Notes: generated from the sequence alone by a model not told the origin. A stretch of DNA of 40,899 nt from DASYAE01 sp036501535 (GCA_036501535.1 DASYAE010000265.1:1-40899), one strand, 5' to 3'; numbered from the stretch's first letter, positions 23,431-32,131 are shown. Numbers and translations: made by a program.

Positions 23431-23637
23431 TCAGGCCTCAGTCGCCGACGTGAATCCTATGCACTCGACCACAGGCAGGCGTGGGTACTTGACCAGGCGC
23501 TCGTCCCATGCAGCGCGTGTGCAGCGCAGGTATGCGGTGCCGCGCCGGGTCGACTTCACCGAGGCGTGCGCGCAAGTACCGCACAGTCCACTCTGAACCG
23601 GGAGGCCGGCGGGAAGTTCCACAGATCCGAACCTCAT
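23431..23637 (-). CDS. Small Cys-rich protein (zinc-ribbon-like)
   Basis: The 68-residue product contains LCGTCAHASVKSTRRGTAYLRCTRA, then KYPRLPVVECIGF. Four Cys in a C-x2-C...C...C pattern with the YPRLPV.xCxGF ending match a widespread family of short actinobacterial hypothetical proteins that look like zinc ribbons. The ATG at 23637 gives a compact protein with no signal peptide. Its role is unknown. It stands alone upstream of the GH54 gene on the same strand, 206 bp away, and divergent from the ATP-grasp gene. Confidence 0.65.
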   Translation of the reverse strand: MRFGSVELPAGLPVQSGLCGTCAHASVKSTRRGTAYLRCTRAAWDERLVKYPRLPVVECIGFTSATEA

Positions 23638-23795
23638 TTCATACTCACGAGCTACGTCCGGCTTCCTGCCCGGGGATCATCTGCCCATGCCAGAGCATAG
23701 TTCCCTTCACCCGTTTGACCCGACTTGCGTCAGCTGCAGCAGGTCCGGACCACGCCGGCGGAAATAGATCGGGCCGCCGCGTCGCTGTCGCTGGC

Positions 23796-24761
23796 GTGAA
23801 GGTCTACGTGCTGCACGAGAACCCGGACTGGTACCCGCCCTTCGCCGCGGCGTTCGACGCGGCGGGCGTCGAGCACGAGCCGTGGCTCCTCGGCGACGGA
23901 GTGCTCGACCTCGACGCCGAGCCGCCGCAGGGCGTGTTCTGGTCCCGGCTGAGCGCTTCGGCGCACATCCGCGGACACGTGCTGGCCAAGGACCACGGGC
24001 GCGCGGCGCTGGCCTGGCTGGAGTCCTGGGGGCGGCGGGTCGTCAACGGGCGGCGGGTGCTGGAGCTGGAGATGAGCAAGGCGGACCAGCTGACCGCCCT
24101 GCGCGCGGCCGGGATCGAGGTGCCGCGGACGGTCGCCGTGGTCGGGCGCGAGGCGCTGCTCGGGGCCGCGGCGCGGTTCGCGCCGCCGTTCATCGTCAAG
24201 CACAACCAGGGCGGCAAGGGGCTCGGGGTGCGGCGCTTCGACTCGCTCGACGCGCTGGAGCTGTACGCCGAGTCGGCCGAGTACGAGGAGCCGGTCGACG
24301 GCATCGCACTGGTCCAGGAGTACGTGCAGGCCGCAGAGCCCTTCATCACCCGGGTGGAGATCGTCGGCGGCGAGTTCCTGTACGCGCTGACGGCCGACAC
24401 CTCGCGCGGCGGCTTCGAGCTGTGTCCGGCGGACGCGTGCGCTGTGGACGCCAAGCCGGCGGCGGACTCCGTGATCGGCGCCGACGAAGCCGACACCGGG
24501 CTGTTCGCGCTGCGTGAGGGCTTCGCGCACCCGGTCGTCGCCCGGTATCTGGACTTCGCGCGCACGCACGGGATCGAGGTCGCCGGCTTCGAGTTCATCG
24601 AGACCGCGGACGGCCGCGCGGTGACCTACGACGTGAATACGAACACGAACTACAACGCGCAGGTCGACGCCGCGGCCGGGGGCGGCGGGCCGGACCGGAT
24701 CGCCGCGTTCCTCGGCGGGCTGCTCGACGAGGTGCGCGCGGGGCGCTCGGTACGCGTGTAG
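23796..24761 (+). CDS. ATP-grasp ligase (RimK/alpha-L-glutamate-ligase-like)
   Basis: GTG 23796 (VKVYVLHENPDWYPPFAAAF) is the best start because the protein's first beta strand begins there; the longer upstream frame looks non-coding and no clear Shine-Dalgarno is seen. The 321-residue protein shows the pre-ATP-grasp domain (VFWSRLSASAHIRGH) and ATP-grasp core: LEMSKADQLTALRAAGIEVPRTV, then FIVKHNQGGKGLGVRRF (ATP-binding Lys and Gly loop), and LVQEYVQAAEPFITRVEIVGGEFLYALTA. AGFEFIETADGRAVTYDVNTNTNYN supplies the metal-binding Asp/Asn set. Relatives are annotated as glutamate ligases; the acceptor is unknown. A hairpin at 24792 ends the gene. Confidence 0.8.
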   Translation: MKVYVLHENPDWYPPFAAAFDAAGVEHEPWLLGDGVLDLDAEPPQGVFWSRLSASAHIRGHVLAKDHGRAALAWLESWGRRVVNGRRVLELEMSKADQLTALRAAGIEVPRTVAVVGREALLGAAARFAPPFIVKHNQGGKGLGVRRFDSLDALELYAESAEYEEPVDGIALVQEYVQAAEPFITRVEIVGGEFLYALTADTSRGGFELCPADACAVDAKPAADSVIGADEADTGLFALREGFAHPVVARYLDFARTHGIEVAGFEFIETADGRAVTYDVNTNTNYNAQVDAAAGGGGPDRIAAFLGGLLDEVRAGRSVRV

Positions 24762-24791
24762 CGCGGGTATAGCAGTGAGCGTGAGGTAGCG

Positions 24792-24838
24792 GAGCTCCCG
24801 GTCCGCCGCCTGTGCGGTCGGCGGCGGACCGGGAGCTC
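24792..24838. terminator. Bidirectional 19-bp hairpin terminator
   Basis: Positions 24792-24810 and 24820-24838 are perfect reverse complements, around a 9-nt loop (TGTGCGGTC). The hairpin lies between the convergent ATP-grasp gene (ends 24761) and the beta-helix gene (ends 24848) and can terminate both. Confidence 0.8.
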
Positions 24839-24847
24839 AGTTGCCTG

Positions 24848-26773
24848 CTACGGGTAGGAGACGATGTTGCTCGGGCCTCCGTTAGCGGAGTCGACCGCGG
24901 CGCCCGTTCCGTTGATCACCGACTGGATTCCGCCGTTGCCGGTGAGGAACACGGTCAGGATGTCGTGGAAGTCGACTCCCGGGGTGTCCGGGGTCTGGAA
25001 GGCCATCGAGTTCTCGATGTCCACGCCCTGGTTGAAGAACGAGTAGCTGCCCATGCCGTAGCCGTTGAAGCTGTGCACGCTGTTCGGCATGTAGAAGGCC
25101 GGGTAGCCGTCGTGGGTCGGGCTCTCCATCCACGAGGCCTGGTCCGGCACCTCGTACGGGTTCTCGTTCTGGAAGAACAGGACCGTGCCGCCCTGGCCGT
25201 TCCAGACCGTCTCGTACTTCTGGTAGTGCTCCACCGCGACGCCGTACGCCGTCACGTCGTTGCCGTTGACGGTCAGGCCGGTGTCGGCGGTGTCGCCGGT
25301 CCAGGTGCCCGCGCCGGCGCCGTGGTCCGCGCGCCACGACCACACGTCGTCGATCAGGGAATTGTTGCTGTTGTCGACGAACGCGTCGGTCACCGAGCCG
25401 GCGGTGGCGCCGCCGACGCGGAAGTAGACGTCGTCGACGGTGACCGGGTCCGCGGCGTGGTTCGCCCACGAGCCGGGGGTGCCGACGGCCAGCAGGGACG
25501 GCGACTTCACCGGGCCGGCGTCGAAGATGACGTCGGAGATGTTCACGCCGCCGACGTCGCCGACGCTCAGCGTGGTGTTGCCGCGGGTCGGGACCAGGGT
25601 CGGGAAGCCGACGCCGATGATCTTCGTGTTCGGCCACACCACGTGGATCGTCTGCGGGATGTCGTAGACGCCCGGGGTGAACAGCAGGTTCCGGTCAAGC
25701 AGCAGGGCCAGGTTGATCTGCGCGACCGTGCTGGACGGGGTCACCACGTAGAACGAGTTGAGCGGCAGCGAGGTGCCGGGCGTGTTCGCGGTGGCGGTCC
25801 AGGTCGGGCCGTTCGTGTTCTTCTGCAGGGAGGGCACGAACACCCGGTAGCGGCCGGAGGAGTCGGTGTAGAGGTAGGGCTCCTCCTGGGTCTCCGGGCA
25901 GCTGGCCAGCGTGGTGTACGGCTCGGGGCCGCCGGCCTCCAGCGAGGTGGCGCCGAAGCTCTGCGCCGGCGCGCCGGGGTCGCCGCAGAACACCTGGTTC
26001 CAGACGCCGTTGCTCCAGCCGTCGATGTCGCTGTTGCGCACGATGTACTGCTGCTGCGATCCGTTGGTGATGCTGGCACCGCTGAACACGGAGTCGGCGA
26101 CGAAGCCGCCGCTGGCGTAGTCCGGCGAGCCGTTGCAGTAGTCCATGAAGCTGATCTGGCCGTTGACCTGGACCCGGCGCAGCGGAGAGGCCTGCGACGA
26201 AGCCCAGAACTCGGTGTTGGCCTGGCAGCCGGAGCCGCCGGCCACGTCGATGGTCAGGTTCGAGATCGAGCGCCAGAAGTTGTCGGTGGCCACGCAGCCG
26301 CTGGAGCCGCCGAAGCACTGGTTGTACGTGTCGACCGAGCCGGTGATCACGGTCTGGCCCGGATTCTGGCCGAGGCCGGCGACCTCGGTGTAGTAGCCGA
26401 CCTGGAAGACCAGCGGGTCGGCGGCGGTGCCGTAGCTGCCGGGCTCGAAGAACAGCGCGTAGCGCTGGGTGCCGAACTGGTTGGGCACCTGCTGGGCGGC
26501 GATCGTGTCCAGGGTGCTCTGGATCGTGCTCTGCGCCATGGCCGGGGTGAACACGTAGACGTTCGGGCCCAGGTCGGCGCCGGCCGCGGCGGCGGCCGGG
26601 TGCATCGCGGCGTTCTGCGCCGGGACCGCCGCGCTCGCGGTGAGTCCGGGCACGAAGACGAACGCGGACGCGGCGGCCGCGGCCGCCAGGAGGCGGACGG
26701 GGACGCGCCGGGCGGGCCGGTGGTCTGTGCCCGCGGCCCTGCGCGGGCCGGGGAGCCATCGTGGTCTGCTCAT
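24848..26773 (-). CDS. Secreted right-handed beta-helix protein (pectate-lyase/GH55-like fold)
   Basis: ATG 26773 (MSRPRWLPGPRRAAG) begins a 641-residue exported protein. A long n-region precedes LLAAAAAASAFVFVPGLTASAA. The mature protein starts NVYVFTPAMAQSTIQSTLDTIAAQQ and is made of short beta-strand turns rich in N, D and G: LTIDVAGGSG, VYDIPQTIHV, VNISDVIFDAG, DDVWSWRADHG, NDVTAYGVAVEHYQKYE. It ends with SNIVSYP. Homologues are sometimes labelled adenylyl cyclase in databases, but I see no cyclase motif; a parallel beta-helix resembling GH55 or pectate lyases fits better. A polysaccharide substrate is likely. An upstream LacI-type site supports sugar control. Confidence 0.75.
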   Translation of the reverse strand: MSRPRWLPGPRRAAGTDHRPARRVPVRLLAAAAAASAFVFVPGLTASAAVPAQNAAMHPAAAAAGADLGPNVYVFTPAMAQSTIQSTLDTIAAQQVPNQFGTQRYALFFEPGSYGTAADPLVFQVGYYTEVAGLGQNPGQTVITGSVDTYNQCFGGSSGCVATDNFWRSISNLTIDVAGGSGCQANTEFWASSQASPLRRVQVNGQISFMDYCNGSPDYASGGFVADSVFSGASITNGSQQQYIVRNSDIDGWSNGVWNQVFCGDPGAPAQSFGATSLEAGGPEPYTTLASCPETQEEPYLYTDSSGRYRVFVPSLQKNTNGPTWTATANTPGTSLPLNSFYVVTPSSTVAQINLALLLDRNLLFTPGVYDIPQTIHVVWPNTKIIGVGFPTLVPTRGNTTLSVGDVGGVNISDVIFDAGPVKSPSLLAVGTPGSWANHAADPVTVDDVYFRVGGATAGSVTDAFVDNSNNSLIDDVWSWRADHGAGAGTWTGDTADTGLTVNGNDVTAYGVAVEHYQKYETVWNGQGGTVLFFQNENPYEVPDQASWMESPTHDGYPAFYMPNSVHSFNGYGMGSYSFFNQGVDIENSMAFQTPDTPGVDFHDILTVFLTGNGGIQSVINGTGAAVDSANGGPSNIVSYP

Positions 26774-26822
26774 GCTCTGCCTTATCTCTGTCCTCGTGGT
26801 TGCCGGTGGGGGCGAATGCTCC

Positions 26823-26835
26823 GTAAACGTTTCCG
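26823..26835. promoter_or_regulatory. LacI-family-type operator
   Basis: GTAAACGTTTCC has the AAACGTTT core (26825-26832) and CG centre typical of LacI/GalR-family operators. It lies about 50 bp upstream of the beta-helix gene start, in its promoter region. No lacI-type gene is in the window. Confidence 0.5.
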
Positions 26836-26990
26836 ATGCGGAGCCGCCGCCCACGGTCGTGGGAGAGCGATTTCCGAAGCCGGAGTCAACTCCGCGGCAC
26901 CGACCGTGTCAAGAGGATGCGCAGGGCGCCGTCCGATTCGCCGCAATCGTCATGCCGCGCTTCCCACACCGGGAGATCGACACCGGTAGC

Positions 26991-28574
26991 TCAGCCGGTT
27001 TTCACCGCGGCGAGCAGGTTGGCGCGGTAGACCAGGATCTCCTGGCCGGCGACGGTGTAGCTGGCCGCGGGCCGGCCGTAGACCAGGCCGGCCGCGGCGG
27101 CGTTGACGTCGCAGGCGCGGAACGGGTCGACCAGGATGAATTCGGCATCGAATGCGGCGGGGTCGTACCAGTCGGTCCGGTAGTTCCAGACCGGCGGCCG
27201 GGCCACCGGTCCGTCGAACTCCACCGGCCGCACCCGCACCGCGTTCCCGGCGGCGGCGGTCACCGCAGAGGCGTCCCAGTAGTCTGCCAGGCCGTAGCGC
27301 AGGCCGTGGGACGCTAGCCAGGCGGCGACGGCCTGGCTCGGCGGGGCCGAGTACGGGCGGCTGAGGCCGTAGCCGAACGTCGCGAGCGTCCCGGCCGCCA
27401 AGAGCGCACAGAGGGCTGATACGCACGTTCGCGCGGCGTGTGGGGAGGCCCGGGTGAGCAGCGGTCCGGCGCACCGGCCGGCGAGGGCCGCGCCGAGCGG
27501 GAGCGTGTCGGAGATCTCCCGGGCGGCCACGCCGGTGCCGACCATGGTGGAGAACGCGAACGCGGCGAGGTTGACCAGGACGGCGAGCAGGAGCACGGCG
27601 TCGACCGGGCCCGGCGCGTCACGACCGTCGCGCGCCGGTCTGAGCATCCTGACAAGGCAGCGGGCGACGGCGGCGAGCAGGAGCAGCAGGCCCGCCGCGT
27701 GCACGATCCAGCCGAGGACGAGCGGCCAGTCGTGCGTCGGCGCGTTCAGGTCGATCCCGTAGAGCAGCAGGAAGGCCCGGCCGGCCTCGGCCAGAGCGTG
27801 CGGCCAGGTGCCCGGCGCGGTGACAGCGGTGGCGGGCCTCGCCGCGGTGAAGCCGCCGGCTGCGCTGATCGCCCACAGGGCCAGGCGGCCCAGTGCGTAG
27901 CCTGCGACGGCCGCGAGGGCGAGCAGGGCGTCGGCGCGCGCCGGGGCCGCGCGCAGCCGGGATCGCAGGGCCCGGACGGCATAGACGGCGGCGATCGGGA
28001 GGACGCCGAGATAGACGGCGGTCGTATCGGAGACCACGGCCCAGGCCAGTCCCCCGGCGAGCCACAGCGGCGTGGGGCGCGCGGCCGGCCGCCGGTCCAG
28101 CAGCAGGAGGACGATCAGCAGGGCGAGGCTGGTGCCGAAGTGGTCCGGCGAGAGCAGCAGGACTCCGGTGGCGGTGCCCGGGGCGGGCGCCAGCAGAATC
28201 AGGGCCGTGACACCGATGCGGGCGGCCGCCTGAGCGCCGCGGGTGCCCGCCTTGGCCAGGGCGCAGGCGGCGAAGAGGACCGCGGTGTAGATCAGCGCGG
28301 CGGCCAGGTGCACGGTCAGGCCGTTCAGCCCGTGCGCCATCTCGGCCAGTGCGCAGATCGGCAGTTCGATCGTGGCGAAGGTGACGTCCGTGAGCCGCCA
28401 GCCGGAGAGCAGCGGATTTCCGTGCCACATGTCCCAGGCCTGCAGCGCGTTGGTCGCGCCGTCGGAATTCACCCAGACGGTCAGCGACATCCGCAGGTAG
28501 GCGGCGAAGAGCCCGGCCGCCGCCAGCACGGGCACGGCGGCCCGCGCCACGCGCGGAACTCGGAAAACGGGCAC
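26991..28574 (-). CDS. Polytopic membrane protein, GT-C-like
   Basis: The GTG at 28574 opens a 527-residue protein with about ten to twelve hydrophobic segments (for example VARAAVPVLAAAGLFAAYL, LILLAPAPGTATGVLLL, LALLIVLLLLDRR). The first extracytoplasmic loop WVNSDGATNALQAWDMWHGN, after transmembrane segment 1, and the C-terminal soluble tail (about 430-527) resemble GT-C-fold glycosyltransferases or related uncharacterised membrane proteins, but no diagnostic DD/DE motif is certain. The start is not well supported by a ribosome-binding site. It is divergent from the lipoprotein gene and lies upstream of the beta-helix gene. Confidence 0.65.
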   Translation of the reverse strand: MPVFRVPRVARAAVPVLAAAGLFAAYLRMSLTVWVNSDGATNALQAWDMWHGNPLLSGWRLTDVTFATIELPICALAEMAHGLNGLTVHLAAALIYTAVLFAACALAKAGTRGAQAAARIGVTALILLAPAPGTATGVLLLSPDHFGTSLALLIVLLLLDRRPAARPTPLWLAGGLAWAVVSDTTAVYLGVLPIAAVYAVRALRSRLRAAPARADALLALAAVAGYALGRLALWAISAAGGFTAARPATAVTAPGTWPHALAEAGRAFLLLYGIDLNAPTHDWPLVLGWIVHAAGLLLLLAAVARCLVRMLRPARDGRDAPGPVDAVLLLAVLVNLAAFAFSTMVGTGVAAREISDTLPLGAALAGRCAGPLLTRASPHAARTCVSALCALLAAGTLATFGYGLSRPYSAPPSQAVAAWLASHGLRYGLADYWDASAVTAAAGNAVRVRPVEFDGPVARPPVWNYRTDWYDPAAFDAEFILVDPFRACDVNAAAAGLVYGRPAASYTVAGQEILVYRANLLAAVKTG

Positions 28575-28695
28575 TCGCGAGGAATATCACACCGGGCCGC
28601 GCTGTCCTGCGGCGCCGCGGCACCGGAGATCGTTCAGCCGACTGTAATGTCCCGGCGCGACACCGCCGATCGTCCGCGATGCGAGACTGGCGTTC

Positions 28696-30084
28696 ATGTC
28701 GCTGAGCAGCCTTCGCAGATCGCAAGCCGCGGCAGCGCTGTGCGCCGTCGCCCTGCTGTCCGCATGCTCGTCGGGTCCCGGCGCGGACCCCGCGGTGAAC
28801 TCACCGTCGCCGTCGTACGGGCAGGGGACGGCCACCAAGCTGTCGACGGACCCGCAGACATGGACGACGTACAACGGCGGCAACTCGCGCGCCGGGCTGT
28901 CGACCGCCGCGCCGGTCTCGGCCACACCGGCGGTGGCCTGGCAGGCGCAGCTCGACGGCGCCGTCTACGGACAGCCGCTGCTGATGGGCAACCAGGTCTA
29001 CGCGGCCACCGAGGACGACTCGGTCTATGCGCTGAACGAGAAGACCGGCGCCGTGTTGTGGCGCACGCATCTCGCCAGCCCGCAGCCGCTCTCCGCGCTG
29101 CCCTGCGGCGACATCGACCCCCTGGGCATCACCTCGACGATGGTGTTCGACCCGGCGACCGACTCGCTCTTCGCGCTGGCCGAGGAGAACGGCGGGCACC
29201 ACGTGCTGTTCGCGCTGGACCCGGCGGACGGCACGGTGAAGTGGAAGCGGGCCGCGGAGCCGCCGGCCGGTGTGCCGATCGACACGCAGCAGCGCGGCGC
29301 CCTCACGCTCGCCTTCGGCCGGGTCTACATCGGGTTCGGCGGCCTGGACGGCGACTGCGCGAACTACATCGGCTCGGTCGTCGGCGTGCCCGCGAACAAC
29401 GCCGGCGCCTCGGTGACGTACCACATCCCGACCGCGCGGGAGGGCGGGATCTGGGCGCCCGGCGGGCTCGTCGTGGACGGGAACGAGCTGTTCGCCGTCG
29501 ACGGGAACGGCGCGTCGGAGACGGCGTACGACGGCAGCGACTCGATGGTGGCGCTCTCCCCCACGCTGACCCGGCTGGGCTTCTTCGCCCCCTCGACCTG
29601 GGTGCAGGACAACCAGAACGACAAGGACTTCGGGATCATGACGCCCGTGCCGGTCGGCGGCGACCTGCTGTCGGTGGGCAAGAACGGGTACGCATACCTG
29701 CTCGACCCGGCGAAGCTCGGCGGGATCGGCGGCCAGCTGGCGCAGCTCTCGGTCTGTCCGGCGTTCGGCTCCGGCGCGGTCCAGGGGACCACGGTGTACG
29801 TGTCCTGCCATAGCGGGAACACGGTCGCGCTGTCGGTGGCGAACGGCGCGATCAAGGTGCTGTGGACGTCGAACACCCCGACGAACGGCTCGCCCACGGT
29901 GGACGGCAACGCGGTGTGGACGACGGACTTCGACTCCGGGGTCCTCTACCGGCTCAACGCGACTACGGGAGCGCAGACCGGACAGGTGACGCTCGGAGCG
30001 CTGCCGCACTTCGCCTCGCCGACGCTTGGACCGGGCCGCGTGTACGTCGGGACGATGAGCGGAGTGACCGCGGTGGCGCAGTAG
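28696..30084 (+). CDS. PQQ-like beta-propeller lipoprotein
   Basis: The 462-residue product starts at ATG 28696 with a lipoprotein signal, ALCAVALLSACSSG, lipobox LSAC with C24. Propeller repeats of the PQQ-binding/BamB type follow: VAWQAQLDGAVYGQPLLMGNQVYAATEDDSVYALNEKTGAVLWRTHL, LFALDPADGTVKWKR, YLLDPAKLGGIGG, VLYRLNATTGAQTGQVTLG. It lacks recognisable quinoprotein catalytic residues, so a structural or binding role at the outer face of the membrane is more likely than dehydrogenase activity. It is divergent from the GT-C-like membrane protein and may function with it. Confidence 0.82.
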   Translation: MSLSSLRRSQAAAALCAVALLSACSSGPGADPAVNSPSPSYGQGTATKLSTDPQTWTTYNGGNSRAGLSTAAPVSATPAVAWQAQLDGAVYGQPLLMGNQVYAATEDDSVYALNEKTGAVLWRTHLASPQPLSALPCGDIDPLGITSTMVFDPATDSLFALAEENGGHHVLFALDPADGTVKWKRAAEPPAGVPIDTQQRGALTLAFGRVYIGFGGLDGDCANYIGSVVGVPANNAGASVTYHIPTAREGGIWAPGGLVVDGNELFAVDGNGASETAYDGSDSMVALSPTLTRLGFFAPSTWVQDNQNDKDFGIMTPVPVGGDLLSVGKNGYAYLLDPAKLGGIGGQLAQLSVCPAFGSGAVQGTTVYVSCHSGNTVALSVANGAIKVLWTSNTPTNGSPTVDGNAVWTTDFDSGVLYRLNATTGAQTGQVTLGALPHFASPTLGPGRVYVGTMSGVTAVAQ

Positions 30085-30101
30085 CGCATTAGTGCGGTGG
30101 C

Positions 30102-30629
30102 CTAGCCTGCCTCGTCGGCACCGTCCGGCTCGCGCGGCGCGCGGCGACGGCTGCCCGGGCCCGGCAGGATGCGGATACGCGGGCGGTCGCCGAGCTCGTG
30201 CCCGTTTTCGCAGTAGAGCGAGACGCGCATCGGGGCGCCGCAGTCGTCGTGCGTGGCCAGGGCCGGCGGACCGTCCGGGCCGGCCAGATGGCGGTCGCCC
30301 CAGGACATGATCGCCAGCAGGATCGGCATGAACTCGCGCCCGGCCTCGCTCAGCCGGTACTCGTGGCGCTCGCGGGATCCCGCGTCCCGGTAGGCGGTCC
30401 TGACCACCATGCCGTCGCCGACCAGGCCGGACAGCCGCCGGGCCAGCACGTTGCGGGCGATGCCGAGGTGGTCGACCAGCTCGTCGAACCGGCGCACGCC
30501 GTTGGCCACGTCGCGCAGCACCAGCAGGGTCCAGCGGTCGCCGACCCGGGCGAGGGTGCGCGCGATCGAGCAGGTCTCGCTCTCGTAGGCGCTGTACGAG
30601 AGCCGCTGCGGCGCGGACGTGACGTTCAC
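30102..30629 (-). CDS. HxlR family transcriptional regulator
   Basis: This 175-residue protein is a winged helix of the HxlR type: SETCSIARTLARVGDRWTLLVLRDVANGVRRFDELVDHLGIARNVLARRLSGLVGDGMVVRTAYRD, with the conserved C20 and YRLSEAGREFMPILLAIMSWGDRHL dimerisation helix. A C-terminal extension has two further Cys (DDCGAPM, SLYCENGHEL) that could bind metal or sense redox state. It is divergent from a PaaI-type thioesterase across a short region with an inverted repeat, and so probably controls that gene. Confidence 0.88.
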   Translation of the reverse strand: MNVTSAPQRLSYSAYESETCSIARTLARVGDRWTLLVLRDVANGVRRFDELVDHLGIARNVLARRLSGLVGDGMVVRTAYRDAGSRERHEYRLSEAGREFMPILLAIMSWGDRHLAGPDGPPALATHDDCGAPMRVSLYCENGHELGDRPRIRILPGPGSRRRAPREPDGADEAG

Positions 30630-30644
30630 GACACCAGTCTAGCG

Positions 30645-30667
30645 CTGGGTTGCCCGAAAAAACCCAG
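30645..30667. promoter_or_regulatory. Candidate HxlR operator
   Basis: CTGGGTT-N9-AACCCAG is a perfect 7+7 inverted repeat. It lies between the HxlR gene (start 30629) and the thioesterase gene (start 30725), close to the HxlR start, consistent with autoregulation and control of the neighbour. Confidence 0.55.
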
Positions 30668-30724
30668 ATGTCGTAGCGTGGAGCCGTTGTCGACACGGCG
30701 GGACGCACGGACGGGACCTGGCCC

Positions 30725-31276
30725 ATGACCGAGATCACGCGGATCGAGCAGACGCAGCCGGCGGAAGCGGCCGACGGGAACGGCGCAGCGCGCGAGCGCA
30801 CGCACACCTGGTCCGACCCGCTGCGCTCGCTGGGCGAGGCGGCCGGGATGAGCGGCATGGAGCTGTTCGCCGCGATGTCCGAGGGCCGCATCGCCCCGCC
30901 GCCGATCCTGTCGACGGTCGGCATCGACGGCTTCGAGTTCGCGGAAGGCCGGGTGGTGTTCCACCTCACCCCGGCGGAGTTCCACTACAACCCGCTCGGC
31001 ACGGTGCACGGCGGCATTTTCGCCGCGCTGCTGGACTCGGCCTGCGGCTGCTCGGTGCACACCCGGCTGCCGGCCGGCACGCTGTATACGAGCCTTGACC
31101 TGAGTCTGAAGTTCCTGCGCCCGGTCACCGTGGCCACCGGCCCGATCACGGCCGAGGGCAGCGTGACCCACCTCGGCCGGCGCACGGCGCTCGCGGAGGC
31201 CCGGATCGTCGACCGGGCCGGCAAGCTCTACGCCACGGCGACCAGCAGCTGCCTTATCCTGCGGCCGGGCGACTGA
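30725..31276 (+). CDS. PaaI family thioesterase (hotdog fold)
   Basis: This 183-residue protein has an N-terminal stretch of about 60 residues, then a hotdog domain: HYNPLGTVHGGIFAALLDSACGCSVHT with the HGG motif (95-97) and catalytic D104. LYTSLDLSLKFLRPVTVATGPITAEGSVTHLGRRTALAEARIVDRAGKLYATATSSCLIL completes it. Such enzymes hydrolyse acyl- or aryl-CoA thioesters. It is likely controlled by the divergent HxlR regulator. Confidence 0.85.
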   Translation: MTEITRIEQTQPAEAADGNGAARERTHTWSDPLRSLGEAAGMSGMELFAAMSEGRIAPPPILSTVGIDGFEFAEGRVVFHLTPAEFHYNPLGTVHGGIFAALLDSACGCSVHTRLPAGTLYTSLDLSLKFLRPVTVATGPITAEGSVTHLGRRTALAEARIVDRAGKLYATATSSCLILRPGD

Positions 31277-31306
31277 GCCGACGGGGGCCGGCCTCCGGCG
31301 GCGGCC

Positions 31307-32131
31307 TCAGCCCGGCTTGCGGGCCAGCACTCCGTGAACCGGGGAGATCGGTACCGGCGAGTCGTCCAGATCCGGCAGCCACACGCGGATGTCCGTCAGG
31401 CCGGGCGGCTGGATCTCCAGGCCGGTGAGCCAGGATCCGATCTGCTCGGGGGTGCGCGGGACGAACGGCACGCCGGTCCGGTCCGAGTAGTCGCGCGCCG
31501 CGGTGGCCTGCGCCTCCGGGGCGGCGTGGTCGGGGGCGCCGTGCGAGATGGCGAGGTAGCTGTCAGGGGCGCACGGCTCGACGAAGGCGCGCACGAGCCG
31601 GCCGACCTGCTCCGTGTCCGGCATGAAGTGCAGCACGGCGAACATCAGCACGCCGAGCGGCTGCTCGAGGTCGAGGTTGTCCCGCACCACCGGATGGTTG
31701 AGCACGGTCTCCGGCCTGCGCATGTCGGCGAGGACCGCGTGGGCCCGCGGATTGTCCGCGAGCAGCGCCCGCGCGTGGGCGACGGCGATCGGGTCGATGT
31801 CGACGTACACCACGGTCGTCTCGGGCTTCACGCGCTGCGCGACCTCGTGCACGTTGCCGACCGTCGGCACGCCGGAGCCCAGGTCGAGCAGCTGGGTGAT
31901 GCCGAGCTCGGACACCAGCCGGCGCACCATGTGGCCGAGCAGCTTCCGGTTGGCCCGCAGCGAGGCGGGCAGCGTCGGCATCCTCTCCGCGGCGCGCCGC
32001 CCGGCCTCCCGGTCGGCGGCGAAGTTCTGGCTGCCGCCGAGCCAATAATCGTATATGCGGGCCGGGCTCGGCTGGTCTGGGTCGATCTCGGGCAGGCTCA
32101 GCGCGATCTCGGCCAGGTCGATCGGATCCAT
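31307..32131 (-). CDS. SAM-dependent methyltransferase, DUF574 family
   Basis: ATG 32131 starts a 274-residue protein of the actinobacterial DUF574 (Methyltransf_19) family. Signatures are PSPARIYDYWLGGSQNFAADREAG (near 22-45), MPTLPASLRANRKLLGHMVRRL, LLDLGSGVPTVGNVHEVAQ (SAM-binding glycine loop), VVYVDIDPIAVAHARALL and VLMFAVLHFMPD. The C-terminus keeps the SDRTGVPFVPRTPEQIGSWLTGLEI segment. These enzymes are abundant in actinomycetes; their substrates are mostly unknown. The in-frame region upstream to 32239 looks non-coding. Confidence 0.9.
   Translation of the reverse strand: MDPIDLAEIALSLPEIDPDQPSPARIYDYWLGGSQNFAADREAGRRAAERMPTLPASLRANRKLLGHMVRRLVSELGITQLLDLGSGVPTVGNVHEVAQRVKPETTVVYVDIDPIAVAHARALLADNPRAHAVLADMRRPETVLNHPVVRDNLDLEQPLGVLMFAVLHFMPDTEQVGRLVRAFVEPCAPDSYLAISHGAPDHAAPEAQATAARDYSDRTGVPFVPRTPEQIGSWLTGLEIQPPGLTDIRVWLPDLDDSPVPISPVHGVLARKPG

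Noticed and set aside
24848..26773. Calling the beta-helix protein an adenylyl cyclase
   Set aside because: No class III cyclase catalytic Asp pair or other cyclase motif is visible, and the protein is exported; the sequence is beta-helix-like throughout.
24812..26989. A 725-codon open frame on the plus strand opposite the beta-helix gene
   Set aside because: It is rich in V, R, G and A with no domain pattern and mirrors the minus-strand gene; long antisense frames are expected at this GC content.
27438..29813. A 791-codon plus-strand frame across the membrane-protein and lipoprotein genes
   Set aside because: The content is Arg/Gly/Gln-rich shadow translation spanning two genes that have clear signal and transmembrane features in other frames.
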